DNA of 64,000 bases. Origin: Leptodactylus fallax (taxonomy: Eukaryota; Chordata; Amphibia; Anura; Leptodactylidae). A model generated the notes under the pieces. That model searched no databases. It was not told the DNA's origin and was given only the letters and a program-made list of their open reading frames with translations. A program made the translations under genes and the position numbers. Shown piece after piece: positions 35,382 through 48,351 of this stretch. How positions within the stretch are numbered: position 1 is the stretch's first letter; the number at the start of each line of letters is the position of its first letter. The stretch lies in contig CAMRHE010000358.1 of NCBI GenBank assembly GCA_947044405.1, positions 496,001 to 560,000 of the forward strand, read 5' to 3'.

Positions 35382-35671
35382 AGGGCGTCTTTCACCGGAA
35401 CCCAGCATATTCACCCAGCCCCACAGATATATAGTTTAGTTTGAATCAAACTGTGTTTTCCCCTGCTGAGATATCGTTGTTTTTGTCAATATGCAAATTA
35501 ACTCTTTGGAAAAACTCTTACCTCTTTGCTCCAAATAGCTCAATTGCATATTGACAAAAACAGTGCTCTCTCGGCAATGGAGGCACAAGGGGAAAACACT
35601 GATTCAGGTGACCCTAACCTATATATTTGTGAAGCTAGGTTAACATTCTGGGTTCTGGTAACAGATTCCCT
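35382..35671. mobile_element. 290-bp palindromic Kolobok-like MITE
   Basis: The ends AGGGCGTCTTTCACCGGAAC and AGGGAATCTGTTACCAGAAC face each other; the left flank is TTAA and the right TTAC. Central arms pair through TGCATATTGACAAAAACA. A half copy with the same GGTGACCCTAACCTAT phrase lies at about 54770-54880. It sits about 310 bp downstream of ltbp1 exon 3. Confidence 0.6.
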
Positions 35672-35983
35672 TTACAAAACATCCTAAGCAAATCATCACT
35701 GAATGAGTTCTTGTCTAGAATGTTGTAACCAAAAGGATTTTGGGCCCTTTATAGTTTTAGAAATGGTTTGGCAGTGGTTTGAGCTCAGAGACAACCAACT
35801 TGATCTTTTCAAATATCTGTAGTTTGTTGGAATATCAGTTTGAATGGATTCACCATTAAGGTGGACCACAAGAAGAAAACTGAATGAGAAAATAAAGAGA
35901 GACAAAGGGTTTCCCATGAATACATACTGATGGCCTATTCTTAGGATAGTCTTTTTTTTCATTATATGTCAAACTGAAGTTAC

Positions 35984-36252
35984 CTGAGTATTTGTGGTTT
36001 CTTGGAAGCATCTACCAAGCTGGGATTTTGCTGAAACTGGATAGACGTGTGACACAGTTTGCTGATGGGGGTACACGACATGAGGTAACTGATGCTTCTG
36101 GACACCATGGTAAGACACGTGTGTTTGTCCTATTTGACTTTCCTTCTTCTGAGTGGATGAAGAACTCTCAACTCTGGATACTTGATGGAATTGTACAGAG
36201 GCTTCTGGTGGGTGTTTCACGTGGATGTTGACCATGTTTGGGGGATAATTTA
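35984..36252 (-). CDS. ltbp1: ltbp1 exon 3: linker and start of first 8-Cys module
   Basis: Completes split codon Val150 and encodes residues 151-239, ending in phase 0. The acceptor is a T-run plus CTAG and the donor GTAACT. It starts NYPPNMVNIHVKHPPEASVQ, a strongly conserved LTBP1 segment, then a Ser/Gln/His/Val-rich low-complexity stretch with many His, and ends with LGRCFQETTNTQ, holding the first cysteine of the 8-Cys module. In LTBP1 this N-terminal linker region is associated with matrix and heparin binding; that role is family knowledge, not visible here. No frame break. Confidence 0.95.
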
Positions 36253-37439
36253 CTAGAAAAAAAAAAAGCAGCTGTTTAATACACAGTCACTACTGTAATG
36301 CTGCCTAGAAGCTATGCTATTAAATAGACTACACAATGAGATGGTTGTAAAGTTACCAGAAAAAAAGAGTCCGTGTGTTACTGCACATTGCCACCCTTTT
36401 GCCATGCGGTCATCGGCCCCAAAGCTTGTGAGGCACATGTAAAAGCTGAGTTCACACTCTCTGTTTTGTGTACTTTTGCATTACAATGGCAATATAGTAA
36501 GGAACGGAATTTTTTTTTTAATCCAAATTCACACAATTTTGTTGGAATCCACATTTTTAGGGAGTGCTGCACTTTGTTAAACCAGTAGAACGCTAAGTAA
36601 TTTCTTGTTAAGTTTTTATAGTGGCTTTGACGCATTGACTTATATGAGAGAAAAAAAAAACCCATAACATAAAATTGCATCCCCTTAAACTTTGGCATAG
36701 CCTTCAAAAACAGTATGTATTTAAAAGGAGTCTGTCTGTCAGAACAGTCTCTGCTGAACTATAAGCACAGTCAGACAGCCTAATATGATAATGAGATGTT
36801 TGGTGCAATGAGGGCATCACCGTCTCTTTCATTACACCAAAGAACTTAATCTTTCCAGTGCCCAGTCCCTCCACAGCCCTTTCCCTGAAATGATGCAAAT
36901 GCAATGATTTACATGTATACTGCTTTGCCCGGTCAGCCCTAGCAGGGAGGTAGCTCTTTGGTGCGATGAACAACAGTGATGCCCTCATTGCACCAAACAT
37001 TAGCATAAAAAGAAAAAAGCGAATATCTTAGCATAGTGAACTCCAACTATCAGAATCTTCCTCTATGAGCCAGATCAGCTTTCACTATGTGGATATCAGA
37101 TGTCCATGTATTACAGAAGCTGCTGCAGGAGAATTATAAGAATAGTTGTCAGAATCTTCTCTTACCAAAGTCAGTTGTTTTTAGGGGAGAGAAGGCAGAC
37201 CTGCAGCAATCTTTGTGAAAAAACTTTTTGCAGGCCACCTTACCATGTGTATAATCTTAGAGACCATGTGTGATCTACTAGGATAGTTATACTTGTTGGT
37301 CTCAGAGTACCCTGTTAATGCTTTTAATGCAGGGGTCAGCAACTCCGCACTCTTGCCACATGAGGCGTATTTCCCTGGCACGGCAGCCCGAGTCCTCGTC
37401 CAGCTGTTTCGATTGGACCAAACACGGCTGAAACAAAAC

Positions 37440-37800
37440 TGCTATTATTATACTGTGTAAAGTATAATAAGCAGAGCCCAAGGGAAGGGGATCCAACATA
37501 AAATAATGTTACTCACCTCTCCTGCGCTCCAGAGCAACACCCTGCTGTCTTCGGTGCTTCTGCCTGAAGTAAGAACCCGCTGATAGGGCCTCAGGGGTCA
37601 TGTCAGCGCCATTATGCATAATAACATCGACATGACCCCTGAGACCCAATCAGCGGTTCTGACATCAGGCAGAAGGGCTGAAGAGAAAAGAGAGCAGCTC
37701 AGGAGCGCAGAGAAAGTGAGTAACATTGTTTTTTATGTTTGTCACCTCTCTTGGCCCTCCACTTATTATACTCTGGGGTCTGAAGAGAACCCACACTATA
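37440..37800. repeat. hairpin-forming dispersed repeat, copy 1
   Basis: GTTACTCACCTCTCCTGCGC...CTTCTGCCTGA is followed by its inverted partner TCAGGCAGAAG...GCGCAGAGAAAGTGAGTAAC. It is bordered by TATAATAAG and TTATTATACTCTGGGGTCTG. Copy 2 lies at 55737-56030, and a boundary fragment at about 21155-21205. The minisatellite at 37861 starts just beyond it. Confidence 0.6.
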
Positions 37801-37860
37801 ATAATAGCTAGTGAGTGTCGAAAATTGGAATATTATAAAAGTTGGAATATTATACTGTGT

Positions 37861-38201
37861 GCAGGGGCCACTATGGAACATAATAACGTGTGTAGGGGCA
37901 GCTATGAGACATAATACCGTGTGCAGGGGCTGCTATGGGACATGATACCGTGTGCAGGGGCCACTGTGGGACATAATACCATGTGCATGGGCTGCTATGG
38001 GACATAATACCGTGTGCAGGGGCCGCTATGGGACATGATACCGTGTGCAGGGGCCACTGTGGGACATAATACCGTGTACAGGGGCCGCTATGGGACATAA
38101 TACCGTGTGCAGGGGCCGCTAAGGGACATAATACCGTGTGCAGGGGCCGCTATGGAACATAATACCATGTGCAGGGGCCGCTATGGGACATTATTCTGTA
38201 T
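37861..38201 (+). repeat. 31-bp minisatellite, 11 units
   Basis: Eleven head-to-tail units of GCAGGGGCCGCTATGGGACA + TAATACCGTGT start at 37861, 37892, 37923, 37954, 37985, 38016, 38047, 38078, 38109, 38140 and 38171. Variants recur three units apart (units 3-4 resemble 6-7), suggesting a 93-bp higher-order step. There is no spacer between units, so this is not a CRISPR-like array. Confidence 0.95.
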
Positions 38202-38710
38202 AACGGTGTTTTTGCACAAAAAATGCACAAAAAATATTTTTTTTTTTAATGCAAGAACACACCATGTGAACACAGTTTTACATCGAAGTAAAAGTTCCAG
38301 TGGCCTAAGAATATAGCTGCATCCAGATACCACATACTGCTGCTGCCATACGGTGCTCCTGGGCACATACATTTACCACTAATTGGGGGCTGCACATGTA
38401 CTTTCATTGCTCCTGATGGAAAAGTACAGGTGTGCCCCAGGAAATAGCAGTAAACGCATGTGTCCTGAAGCATCTTGAGCACCTCTGTGTTATGGTTTGT
38501 GGTATATGACTTTAGATTAGGGGTCGTCAGACTTACAATTATTGCTCGGCACTCCAAGTACCTCATGTTTGATTTTTTTTAATTAAATCTGCACGCCAAA
38601 AAAAAAAAAAAAAAAAGGTAGCCTACCGCTGTTCTAATGTTTATAGCTACCTGGATGCAAAAACACCACAACAGAGCTACACCTTAAAATATGCAGAAAC
38701 TCCTACTTAC

Positions 38711-38935
38711 CTTTAACACCTTGTTGTCCTGTTACAGTGAGTGGTAAGGTGTGTGTAGAATGGATTACGTGAGATCCTGATGCTTTTATTGAGTTTTGCT
38801 GTTGCATATACTGCTTTTGTCCATTTCCGTTCTGCACCGGGATATGGCAGAGCTTGCCGGTAAAATTAGGTGGACAATGACATTTGTCTCGAGCTGTACA
38901 TTGGCCTCCATTCATGCAAGGAAGATGACAAATGA
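38711..38935 (-). CDS. ltbp1: ltbp1 exon 2: EGF-like module
   Basis: Completes split codon Val75 and encodes residues 76-149, ending one base into codon 150. The acceptor is TATTTTTTAG and the donor GTAAGT. CHLPCMNGGQCTARDKCHC then PPNFTGKLC (77-104) is a six-cysteine EGF-like module without the DxxE calcium consensus; N98 is in an N-F-T sequon. The tail SHVIHSTHTLPLTVTGQQGV is strongly conserved in LTBP1. It is the first module shared by the long and short isoforms after exon 1. Confidence 0.96.
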
Positions 38936-39460
38936 CTAAAAAATAAAAGCAAACCTTCATTTAAACACTACATAAACCTGGCACAGTAGTTTACAATATG
39001 TCTAGACAACACGACTGTGTGATTTTATATTTCACATATATATTATGTGTGAATCTAAACATTGAGAGTTTGCCTAAAGTTTAATAGATTTATGACTGAT
39101 TCGAATTTTAGAAACAAATAGAGGTTAATAATACAAAAGCAGAAACACTATTGCATTTTAACACAAGCGCATTAGTCCAGACAATAAGGAGAGGTGCCTT
39201 GAAATAAAAGGGGAGAAGAGGTCAGTGGTACTGTTTTGTAACACATCTCCCCTCATTGGCTGTTCAGCAGATGACAGATACATTTTTAATATTGCAAACA
39301 GAATTCTTCTTCCCAGGACAATATGAAATATTGTGAAATAGAAACGTTAAATAGTTAGCACAAAACTAAGCTCAAGGGGGTCTATCCTGCCAAATTCCCC
39401 AGACTTTCCTATTAAGTAACACGTTAAAACTATCATTTAGCTAAGGAAAACATTTCTTAA

Positions 39461-39810
39461 AGGGGTTGTCCAGTTTCAGACCAATACTGAGAGACAAATG
39501 TTAATGTTTGTATAATGAAAAGTTGTACGATTTTCCAATATATTTTCTGTAACAATTCCCTACAGTTTTCTCGATCTCTGCTTGCTGTCATTCATTCTGC
39601 TTACTCTCAGTGGACATAAGTCCACTGTGATATACATGTCCATGTAATGTGTTATACAGTCCATGGACATGTGATGTACACACAGGTGAACAGCTCGTGA
39701 TAGTGACATCTGCCTGGTAACGAGCCGTGCACCTGTGTGTTCCATGACCATGGACTATATATCACCATGACCATGGTCTCTTAATACTGGTCTGAAACTG
39801 GACAACCCCT
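39461..39810. mobile_element. 350-bp Kolobok-like MITE
   Basis: The ends AGGGGTTGTCCAGTTTCAGA and the exact inverse TCTGAAACTGGACAACCCCT are flanked by TTAA on both sides. The inverted arms extend through ACCAATACT/AGTATTAAG. There is no coding capacity. The perfect outer 20 bp suggests a fairly young copy. Confidence 0.85.
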
Positions 39811-40832
39811 TTAATGACTTCTGATATTGTACAAAAGCAATCAGATCTGAGAGGCTGGCAGAGAAGATGTGCCCTACATCTATGCCCAGGTAAAGATAGA
39901 TCTCAGGTTCACAGTGCTGTGTGTGGCAATACAAAGCAACAGCTATGATAAAGGTGTGTTTAGATGATTATTTTATTATATGAATGAAAAAACAAATGGG
40001 GGGGGGGGTCTCAAGAACAAAAAGCAGTGAAACAGGAAGCTAACCTCAGGATCAGTTGGACATGAGCAGATTTGTCAGTATGTCTGTAATATGGATCCAC
40101 AATACAGACGTATTACAAATTATACAGTATCATCAGCAATACAGATCCATAATACTTAAGGGCTGTCTTCTAGGGAAAATGAATTACATAAAACTGTCTA
40201 CTGTAAATGTAAAAAAGAATCAGCGGCTTCAGCAGAATGCTGGAAAAGACCCGGGAGACGCCGCCGGAGCAGAAGAACCGGGACGCGCGGAAGGACACCG
40301 GAGCAATGGGGACAAGTGAGTATGCATTTTTTTTTTTCATTTGTTTCACTGCCCCCAGCTGAGTTAAGCATTAAAAGGGTTGTTCATTTCTGCCTGGACA
40401 ACCCCTTTAATAGGTTCCACTGATCCCACTGCAGTTAGAATTTTTTTAGACCCCCCATAATGGGGTCACTGAATCCTCCTTTAGGAATGAATCTAGGTCG
40501 CTGACTAATAGTTAGATTTAAAATATCACCTTTATTGTGACATTAAAGATGACTGAAAATCCAACTTATTCATGCTAAAACATAAGGTTTTATTATACTA
40601 CAATAAACATCGCCCAATGAAATGCAAGCTTCTAAAAGATATATCTGTAGCTTGATTCAAGAGTAATGCTATTACATTATTATGTCTGTCTGTCTACAAC
40701 TCCTCAATTATAGAAATAAAGACATGAAATTGATGAAATAATGTCATGTTCCAGCAACAAAGTAAGTGATGGAGATTAAACAAATAAAGGATGACACTGA
40801 CAATGTGTGGATTTATTGTGTGCACTAAACCT

Positions 40833-40834
<2 letters not shown>

Positions 40835-40879
<45 letters not shown>
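40835..40879. repeat. (CA)n microsatellite
   Basis: 45 bp of uninterrupted CA dinucleotides. The poly-Cys/Val and poly-Thr/His frames through it are artefacts. Confidence 0.97.
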
Positions 40880-40884
<5 letters not shown>

Positions 40885-42081
40885 ACGTCAACAAGAAACT
40901 ACAACAACAATGGCAGCAATGTCTTGAATATACCCTAAAAGATCTATACAGCCCTCTAGATATGGGTGAGAATCAATCAATATAGCTGGGGAGACAGCAT
41001 AGGGATAAAGGTCCCTTAAATGGTTAAACTGGCATTCCATCTGAGAAATGTATGGAAAACCTATAGCCTATGCCATAATAGTTATATCAGTGGGTGCTAG
41101 TCCCAATTCTGGGATTCACTCTCATCAGGAAAAGGGGGTTCCAGATCCTGCCCTAGCAGGTGAGATGACTGGCAGGGTGAATGGAAAGACTGGCACATTC
41201 TAGCTTACTTGGCTATTTCTGTCTCCCATATATCTCTCATAGGCATTAACAAACTGAGCTATGAATTTCTCCATTTCGTTCACCATGCCCAGTACAACAA
41301 GAGTGAAGGGATAACAGCATGCTTGGATCTTTCTGTTACAACAACAGACTTTAACAAAGGGCCATGTACCTTATTTTTAGTCTACCTTCCCAGACAGTAT
41401 AAGGGTTATGGGAGCGATGGGACCCCACTTGCCCTAAAAGATCAGACTCCTAGAGGAATCAGAAGATCGTGAATTTATTTGACGTATGTAAAAACCATCT
41501 ACGATCAATGGTTTTACAAACACATGTAACTTTCAGATATTCCATGGAAGGTGGTGATTTTGTCCTGTGCAGCTTGCCTGGTTTGGTTCCTTGTAAACAA
41601 TGTTTAAGTGAAAAAGCTTCTGTAACTTTTGATTAAAAATGCAGTTTTCAGCTTCAGCCAGAGGGATTTTAAAGTAAATCTGTAAAAAGTGCGCTCCAAG
41701 AAGAATTCTGTCTTCGAAAACGATGGAAAAGCTATTTTTGAATTTATGTAAGAAACAAAACAGTCAAAGCAGTGGCATGCATAAAAGGTAGATTATTGGT
41801 TTAGCAAATGTTATACTGGAGAATGTTCAAGGCGAAAAGGAAAAACACACCAGTGTTAAAGGAAAAGGAAGCAGAACAATACCTGGAGAACAGAGGACAG
41901 GTCTGACAAAAAAGGGTTTTGAATGTGAACCTGCAAAGAGGGGTAAGTTTAAGCAGAAAAAAAACATATAGTAAATACGCATAAAGCAGGCCCTGGAATT
42001 ATACAACAATTACCTAATGTAAAGGCTCTCCTATTAGTACAGGACATGTAAGGGGAATCCAGATATCTCTGGTTGGCTTAA

Positions 42082-42610
42082 AGGGGTTTCTTGGGCTTGT
42101 CAAGTAATAATCCTTTAAGAAAAGTCATCAACTGAAGATTAGCAGAGGTCCGACACCCAAGACCCCAAAGGATCAGTGGTTTAAAGCAGTGAAGGTGCTC
42201 CCTAAACGCCACTACCACTTCATAGGCTATGTAAATTCATGTTCATTGGTCACATAGCCTGTTTGCAGCTAGGTACCTTGGTTTCCATCCAAGTGAATTC
42301 AGGATTTTTTCGATGGCCCATGATTAGGATAGACCATAAATATCAGATTGGTGGGGGGTACAACCTGGTTTGGGTACTGTACAGGTGTATGGAGTCAGAA
42401 GCAGAAGGCTCAGTACACTGTATTGTGGCTGTGCAGTGCTACTGCAGCCTGGTCACCTAGAAGTATCTTCTTCTATAGTACTAAGCATGGCAGTAGTCCA
42501 AAACAGCAGACTGGTGTGTGGGCCGGATATTAGCTACTCCACAAACCAGATATTGAAGGCCTACCCAAAAACAGGCCATCAAAAAAAAAAAAAAGGCTGG
42601 AAAAACCCCT
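42082..42610. mobile_element. 529-bp Kolobok-like MITE
   Basis: The ends AGGGGTTTCTTGGG and AGGGGTTTTTCCAGC are flanked by TTAA on both sides (42078-42081 and 42611-42614). The interior has diverged inverted arms with the ATCAG/TCCGACACCC motif shared with 8400-8700. An A-run sits at 42580-42592. Confidence 0.75.
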
Positions 42611-45600
42611 TTAAAGATTGTGGTTTAGATAGGTGAAATCTAATACTCATCATAGCCTGAAACTCTACCTTCAACCACAACCGCATCATTTTCTAATGTT
42701 TGTTCTTCAAAGTCACTAACCCATAATGTCTTGTGAAATGTCGAGTGAATGAATTGGAGGAATGTCATACTCATTCAGCCACAAGACTCCAGTCATCTCT
42801 CAAGCGTATCAATTATTAGTCATATATGACAAAAGAGAAAGTGAATTATTAGAAGTCTTCTACATAGCGTACATAGCGATGATAGCCTTACATCATAAAA
42901 CATTAGACTCAGTGTCTGAAGTTAATCCTTGAACACATGTACTAACTGATAATGGATGCTGTATCCTCCTATACCACACCACGTGGACATGGAAGCATAT
43001 TGTATTAATAGTGCCTGAAGGATCAAGGCTGCCCTGGAATCTATAAAGTCTACTGTTAGTACAACCTTCTATTCATTTCTCGCTTGGTCTAAATGAGTAC
43101 ACTGGAAAATCTGAGAAAGTCAGTCAATAAGGTGAAATGAAATGGGAAAATAAAACAAACACCATAAAAATAAGAATAGAGCATGGTTGTTATCCAGACA
43201 TGTACATTTACTGGATATGGAATCTCTAGCAAGCTTTCTCGAAAATTGCATGTGAATATTTCATTGCCACATTATTCATCAGTATCTGGCAAAGGTAAAG
43301 GGAAATAAAGACATTAAAACTGTATGAAAGGGGGCGATTATTATATAATAGCCCTCCTGTAAAACTAAACCTTACTTTCATGCAGCATGACTGAAAAGAA
43401 CCTGGAAAATGTCTCAAACATGTACAATGGGGGAGTAGGGTTTTCCAAGCATAAGGATGATGAAGATAACTGATTACTTTAGTTACCATTAGACAAGAGT
43501 CCTATGAAGAACAAAAAATTCTAATATCTACCAACCATAAATGTTTTGCTACTGATACCTGTCCTCTTGGGGGGAGGGGGGAATGAAATGCAAAGGAAAG
43601 AAAGCACTATGCCTCTTGAGCTTCTTATAAGTGAACAACTGTGCTGTACCCCACATCCCCAGAAACGGGGAACAGCCCTCCAAACATAGTTAATAACACA
43701 AGGTAAACAGAGTAAAAAAAGTGGTTACCAGACCAAATAATCTCCATAGTCACGTTCCAACTCTCCTGACTTCCATATATTTATCGTTTTAACAAGTCCC
43801 TATGACCCCCTGTCCATCTGACTATCTTTCTGTCTGGGGACAACCTGAAGACCCCCAGCAGCAGTATATATCCAAATATCTGTACTTGGTTTAAAGGGTT
43901 AACACCAGGGAATCCTTTAGACTCTGCTCTGGAGTTCACCTAAAACCAAATTTGTGGCAACCCTATGGATCCCCATCATCTTTAGTAAGTGGACACCAGT
44001 TCCAAAAAAAGGGTTTTCTGTCAGTCAGTGACCATCAAGGCACCATAACATAGAGTTTGCTTTCCCTCTTAGGTACCCAAGTGAAAACCCACAAATGCAT
44101 TTATGCCAGGACGTAATTACTTGTTATTTTTATTAAATTTAAGAGACTTAATATTTTCTCTACACATAATTCTTTCTGAAAGACTGACATTAGTCACTAA
44201 TTCAAGACTTCCTTGATACCATCTTTGGTCTGTCATCAGGGAATTCTACGATTTCAGGTCAACCAGCTTTGCACAGCACCTTAATACTGGAAAATCAGAC
44301 ATATAAACTGTTTAGCTTTCAGAGTTTCCCCTGGCACAGTTTTCATGCCATAAATTAATCAACAAAGTTCATTTGATGGCAGCCATCTGAAACCGAGACT
44401 AAGACGTCTGCATGGGAGCCAGCCAAAAACCTTCAACTTAAACAAGAGCTTCGGAATCAAGCACCTTCCATAGCAGTTTTCAGACACTGAGATTTCTTGA
44501 CATATTTCAAGATGTTAGCATTAGAGCCAAAACAAATGATCCCGGACCAATGTAATCCTATAAATAACCAACTAGCATAAAGCATGATACTATAGACTAA
44601 TTTATAATGAAAGGAATACCCATGACAAAGGTTCACTTGCTATAAACATTGGATGTATGTTTTAGATCATGCTTCAAGTCAGCCTTCGCCTTATGGGTCT
44701 GGGCTTTGAACCAGCTAAACTAAGGATTAAAAAATGCATACATTTCAAGAAATGAACTATAATATACTAGTAAATTAAGACAAACAAAACATATATTGCG
44801 GTAAAACACTGTAAGTAAAGGAAACCGGCAATGGTGTGCTCAGCTTCAGTTAATCTGGGTTCCAAGAAAGAGGTTTCTGTGCACAAGTAAAACAGTGTAT
44901 TATGTTTCAGGTTTAATAAGAGTTGTTCACTTTATATGGAAATAATTAATGCAATTTATACCATACCGAGATTTTCATTCCTATCAAACTGGTGACAACA
45001 ATTATGTCCATCCCGTGTCAATACAAGCTCCCCCACCTCCCCTGAATGGCAGTACATATGGTTGTATTACTGCAAATTTACTCCTCCTAAGAAAGGTGCA
45101 GTGATAAATGCCGTTCAGAATTTATACAGTAGTGGATTTCTGGCCCTGAATAAGGATAGGTCATCGGTATGTGATCTGTGGGGTCTGACCCTATCATCTG
45201 TTCTGGAAGCTGGAGCAGTGGATGGGGAGAAAGTGTGCCTGGAGGCAGCAGTGAGAGCTGATCTGTGCAGGGTCCGGGTGTTGAACCCCCATGGATGACA
45301 GACCGATGCCCTATACTGTGGGTAAAATGTATTGAAGATTGATATTTTACACACAGATAATTCTCTTATAATATTCTCTTTTTTATTCTATATGTTTTTT
45401 TGCTTTTATATATTTTATTGTAAGAACAGAAGGACCCAGTTACCTGCAGAAGCCAAAAGTAACTCCCAACCTCTGGTGAAATCACCTTCACTGAATAGCC
45501 GCATGCCTCATGTGTCTGCCAATCTCTTTAAATACAGTAGCATGATCTGGCAGGACGTACAGCCCAGCATAATGCTTGTCAGAAAGGAAATAAGACTTAC

Positions 45601-48351
45601 ATAAGGTATGGTGCTCGGACAATTATTTCCAAATAAGGACTGAAAAGCTGTGAGCGAAACTTGCTTCAAGCAGCGTATATCTTGATCTAACAGACACACA
45701 GAGTTCCAGAATTCCTGTAGTCTAGAAGTTGTCATTCTCCAATATTGCTAGTTATATTATATAATTATATGTACAGGATCATGATTATTTTTTACTCAGT
45801 TCTTAAAAGGATTTGCCCACCTAAGCAACAGACAAATATTGCCGTCGCCTGTTGACTGGTTTGGGTCCAAAAAGTGGAAGCTTCACTGCCCAGTGAAAAG
45901 AAAGGGCAAGAAGAAGTTCTCCGCATGATGTCTGGAAGGCAATGGTGCTTCACTTATAATGAATATGAGTCCCTGTGGTCAGACCCCCACAATTACATCC
46001 CTTCCCAAGCGGGTTATGGCATTTTACTAGAATATTCCTTCATTGCAGTTGAAGCTAGTTCAACTACTGCGACGAAAGTGCTGTAGCACTCTGTAGAGCA
46101 AAACATTACTTCCAAAAGGATTGTGCCATGTCTACAATGGTGGGAGTCTGACTGCTGGCACCTTCACCAATAATGATAATGGGGTTCCCTTGTACCTCCC
46201 TCCTGAATGGAGCAGAGGTGGGCTACTCCATTCCACTCTATAGTTCTTTGGGGATTGTCAAGCATTTTACGCTAAGTAAAGACCCCAATTAATAAACAAG
46301 TGGCTACTTATCCTACGTATTGTATCTGCCATACTGTATATACCATGAAAATGAATCACTGTATACCTGGGCAGATATGTTTTAGTATAAAACAGCATAA
46401 TAATCCAGTGGCAGCTACAGCACCAGCCACACCAGGTGTCATCTAGCTTGCCCAGAAACAGACATATATATGCACTAGAATTTTTATCAACTTGACAAGA
46501 GAGTTCATGACGAAATTTTGAGTGAATTGCTCTTTGAAAGCAAGTTGGCATAGCATTCCCTTTAAACACGTGTCCCGGACCACACTACTTGTGATTTACC
46601 GAGTTAATACAATTTCTACTGCTTGCTGTTAGTGATGTTATATAGCTCAGACAAGAAGCGGCCAGTTAATTTACTGAAAGCCAAATGAGAAAAAGCGAAT
46701 TTGCAGACTGAACTGAATAACCAGCTGTCGGTTGTCATTTTTTGTCTTTTGATCTTCCCTTATGCACAAAAATACTTTTGTGTCTTCCTAGATCTGATTT
46801 CAAGAGTCAACTAATTCTGTGCCCAGAAATGACATGGTTTCACCGCAAGATTTCTGTAGAAATTAGTCAGCTCTTGTCAACCCCTTTGTGGGATTCCTTG
46901 TTTATGACACAAAGCGGGAAACAGTCAAGCAGCTGGAACCTGTAAGCCGGAGAGGACGTAAGACCAAGTCAGTTCACAATGCAATATTCTCTTACATATT
47001 ACTTACATATAACATATTGCTTTAGCCCACTTTCACATTACGTGTGCTGTATGTGCAGGAAAAGCTCCAGAAGCATACATGAAACTTTCCCAAAGGCCCC
47101 CATTTATGCAATAGTGGCCAAAAGAATGCATTTTTTGGCCTCTGTCGGGCTAGTACATATCAGTGTATGGAATAGTGCAACAGACTGTGCTATTCCAGTT
47201 CAAAGGCATCCCATAAAAAATACTGTATAGCTCAAAGTATACCACTGAAGGACACTGTAAAACATGCAAAAAGTGGGAAAGTAGTCCAATATTTGCACAA
47301 CGGACAGTGTCAGGGATCCTTTGGTGTATATGCAGTACATATCAGTACAGTACACAATGATCTAGAATTGCTAGGTGGGATTACCCAGTGGTCTAGATTT
47401 TTCACGGTAAAAATAACAGAATCGGGTCTAGCAGCAAAAACTGGAGAATCTGGCACTCAGCTGGGGATCTGGTGGGCCGCAGATTTTTACTGGATTCAAC
47501 AGTTTGGTAATACTCATGTACTCACCGTGGTTTGATGTAGAGCATGGATAACATTTCCAATAATAATGGGTTGTCTGGGGCTTTAAGAAATGGACATACA
47601 CCTGGTAATTTCCTTATCTCTCAAGAACCAATGCTCCTGTGAGTCTTTGTTAGGTCTCCTGCACATGGCTGTAACGTGTCTGGATTTTCTGGACTGTATT
47701 ACGACCGCAAATCCCATTCCAATCTCAGGTCTAATGACCTGAAGTTACAGCATCATAGATTTCTAAAATGTAAATTTGGGTCATCTGACCAACGGATTAG
47801 ATGGAATTGGTGGTTTATTATGGGTAGTCGGCACATCATCACTGCAAGATTAACAGAAGCAGCGACACTGGACCAGCAGGGGATATACCAGGTGAATACT
47901 GGTTATTTTTATATTTTATCACAGCACCTACTTTCTGCCCATTTTGTCAAAGTTCCGGGCAACCCAGCTAAAGGAACACTCCAGACAGTATTTCCAATTG
48001 ATAAAGTGATGGCAAACTGTATTACTACAGGATCTTGTTATCTTTGATCAATGGGTGGGGGGAAGGGCTGAACTTTAAGACCACTGAACCTGAGATTGAA
48101 GATGAATGGGATCATGCTGAAATTGCAGGGAAAGCAGCTCAGCCCCTTCATTTCGGAAATCAATTATGGTCTCAAAGGTCGAACCTCTACAGATCTCATT
48201 TCCTAGTGATACGCCATGACTTTATGACCCCAGATAATTGTGACAGTCTAATGTATGCAGGCAATATAACTGATCTCCCATCTCTATGACCTCCATAATA
48301 TAAAATGGAATAGGGGTCTCATTACAACCCCTTAAAATGAATCTTTACAAC

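Larger units (their letters stand above)
23774..35983 (-). other. ltbp1: ltbp1 intron 3
   Basis: 12210 bp, phase 0. It contains a Kolobok-like palindrome with a nested element (24678-25810), an old Tc1 relic (27460-28651), a retroelement tail (29785-29850), two related repeat units (31222-31750), and palindromic MITEs at 32429-32841, 33370-33776 and 35382-35671. From 25820 to 27430, 28660 to 29780, 29860 to 31200 and 33800 to 35370 I see no gene. Confidence 0.8.
36253..38710 (-). other. ltbp1: ltbp1 intron 2
   Basis: 2458 bp, phase 1, the shortest intron here. It contains a partial palindromic repeat (about 36721-37015), a hairpin-forming dispersed repeat (about 37440-37800), the 31-bp minisatellite (37861-38201) and an A-run near 38598. 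Otherwise featureless. Confidence 0.8.

Noticed and set aside
37861..38201. Possible CRISPR-like array (regular 31-bp repeats)
   Set aside because: Units are contiguous with no spacers, mutate independently, and lie in a vertebrate intron; it is a minisatellite.
40694..40985. poly-Cys/Val and poly-Thr/His frames
   Set aside because: They read through the (CA)n microsatellite.
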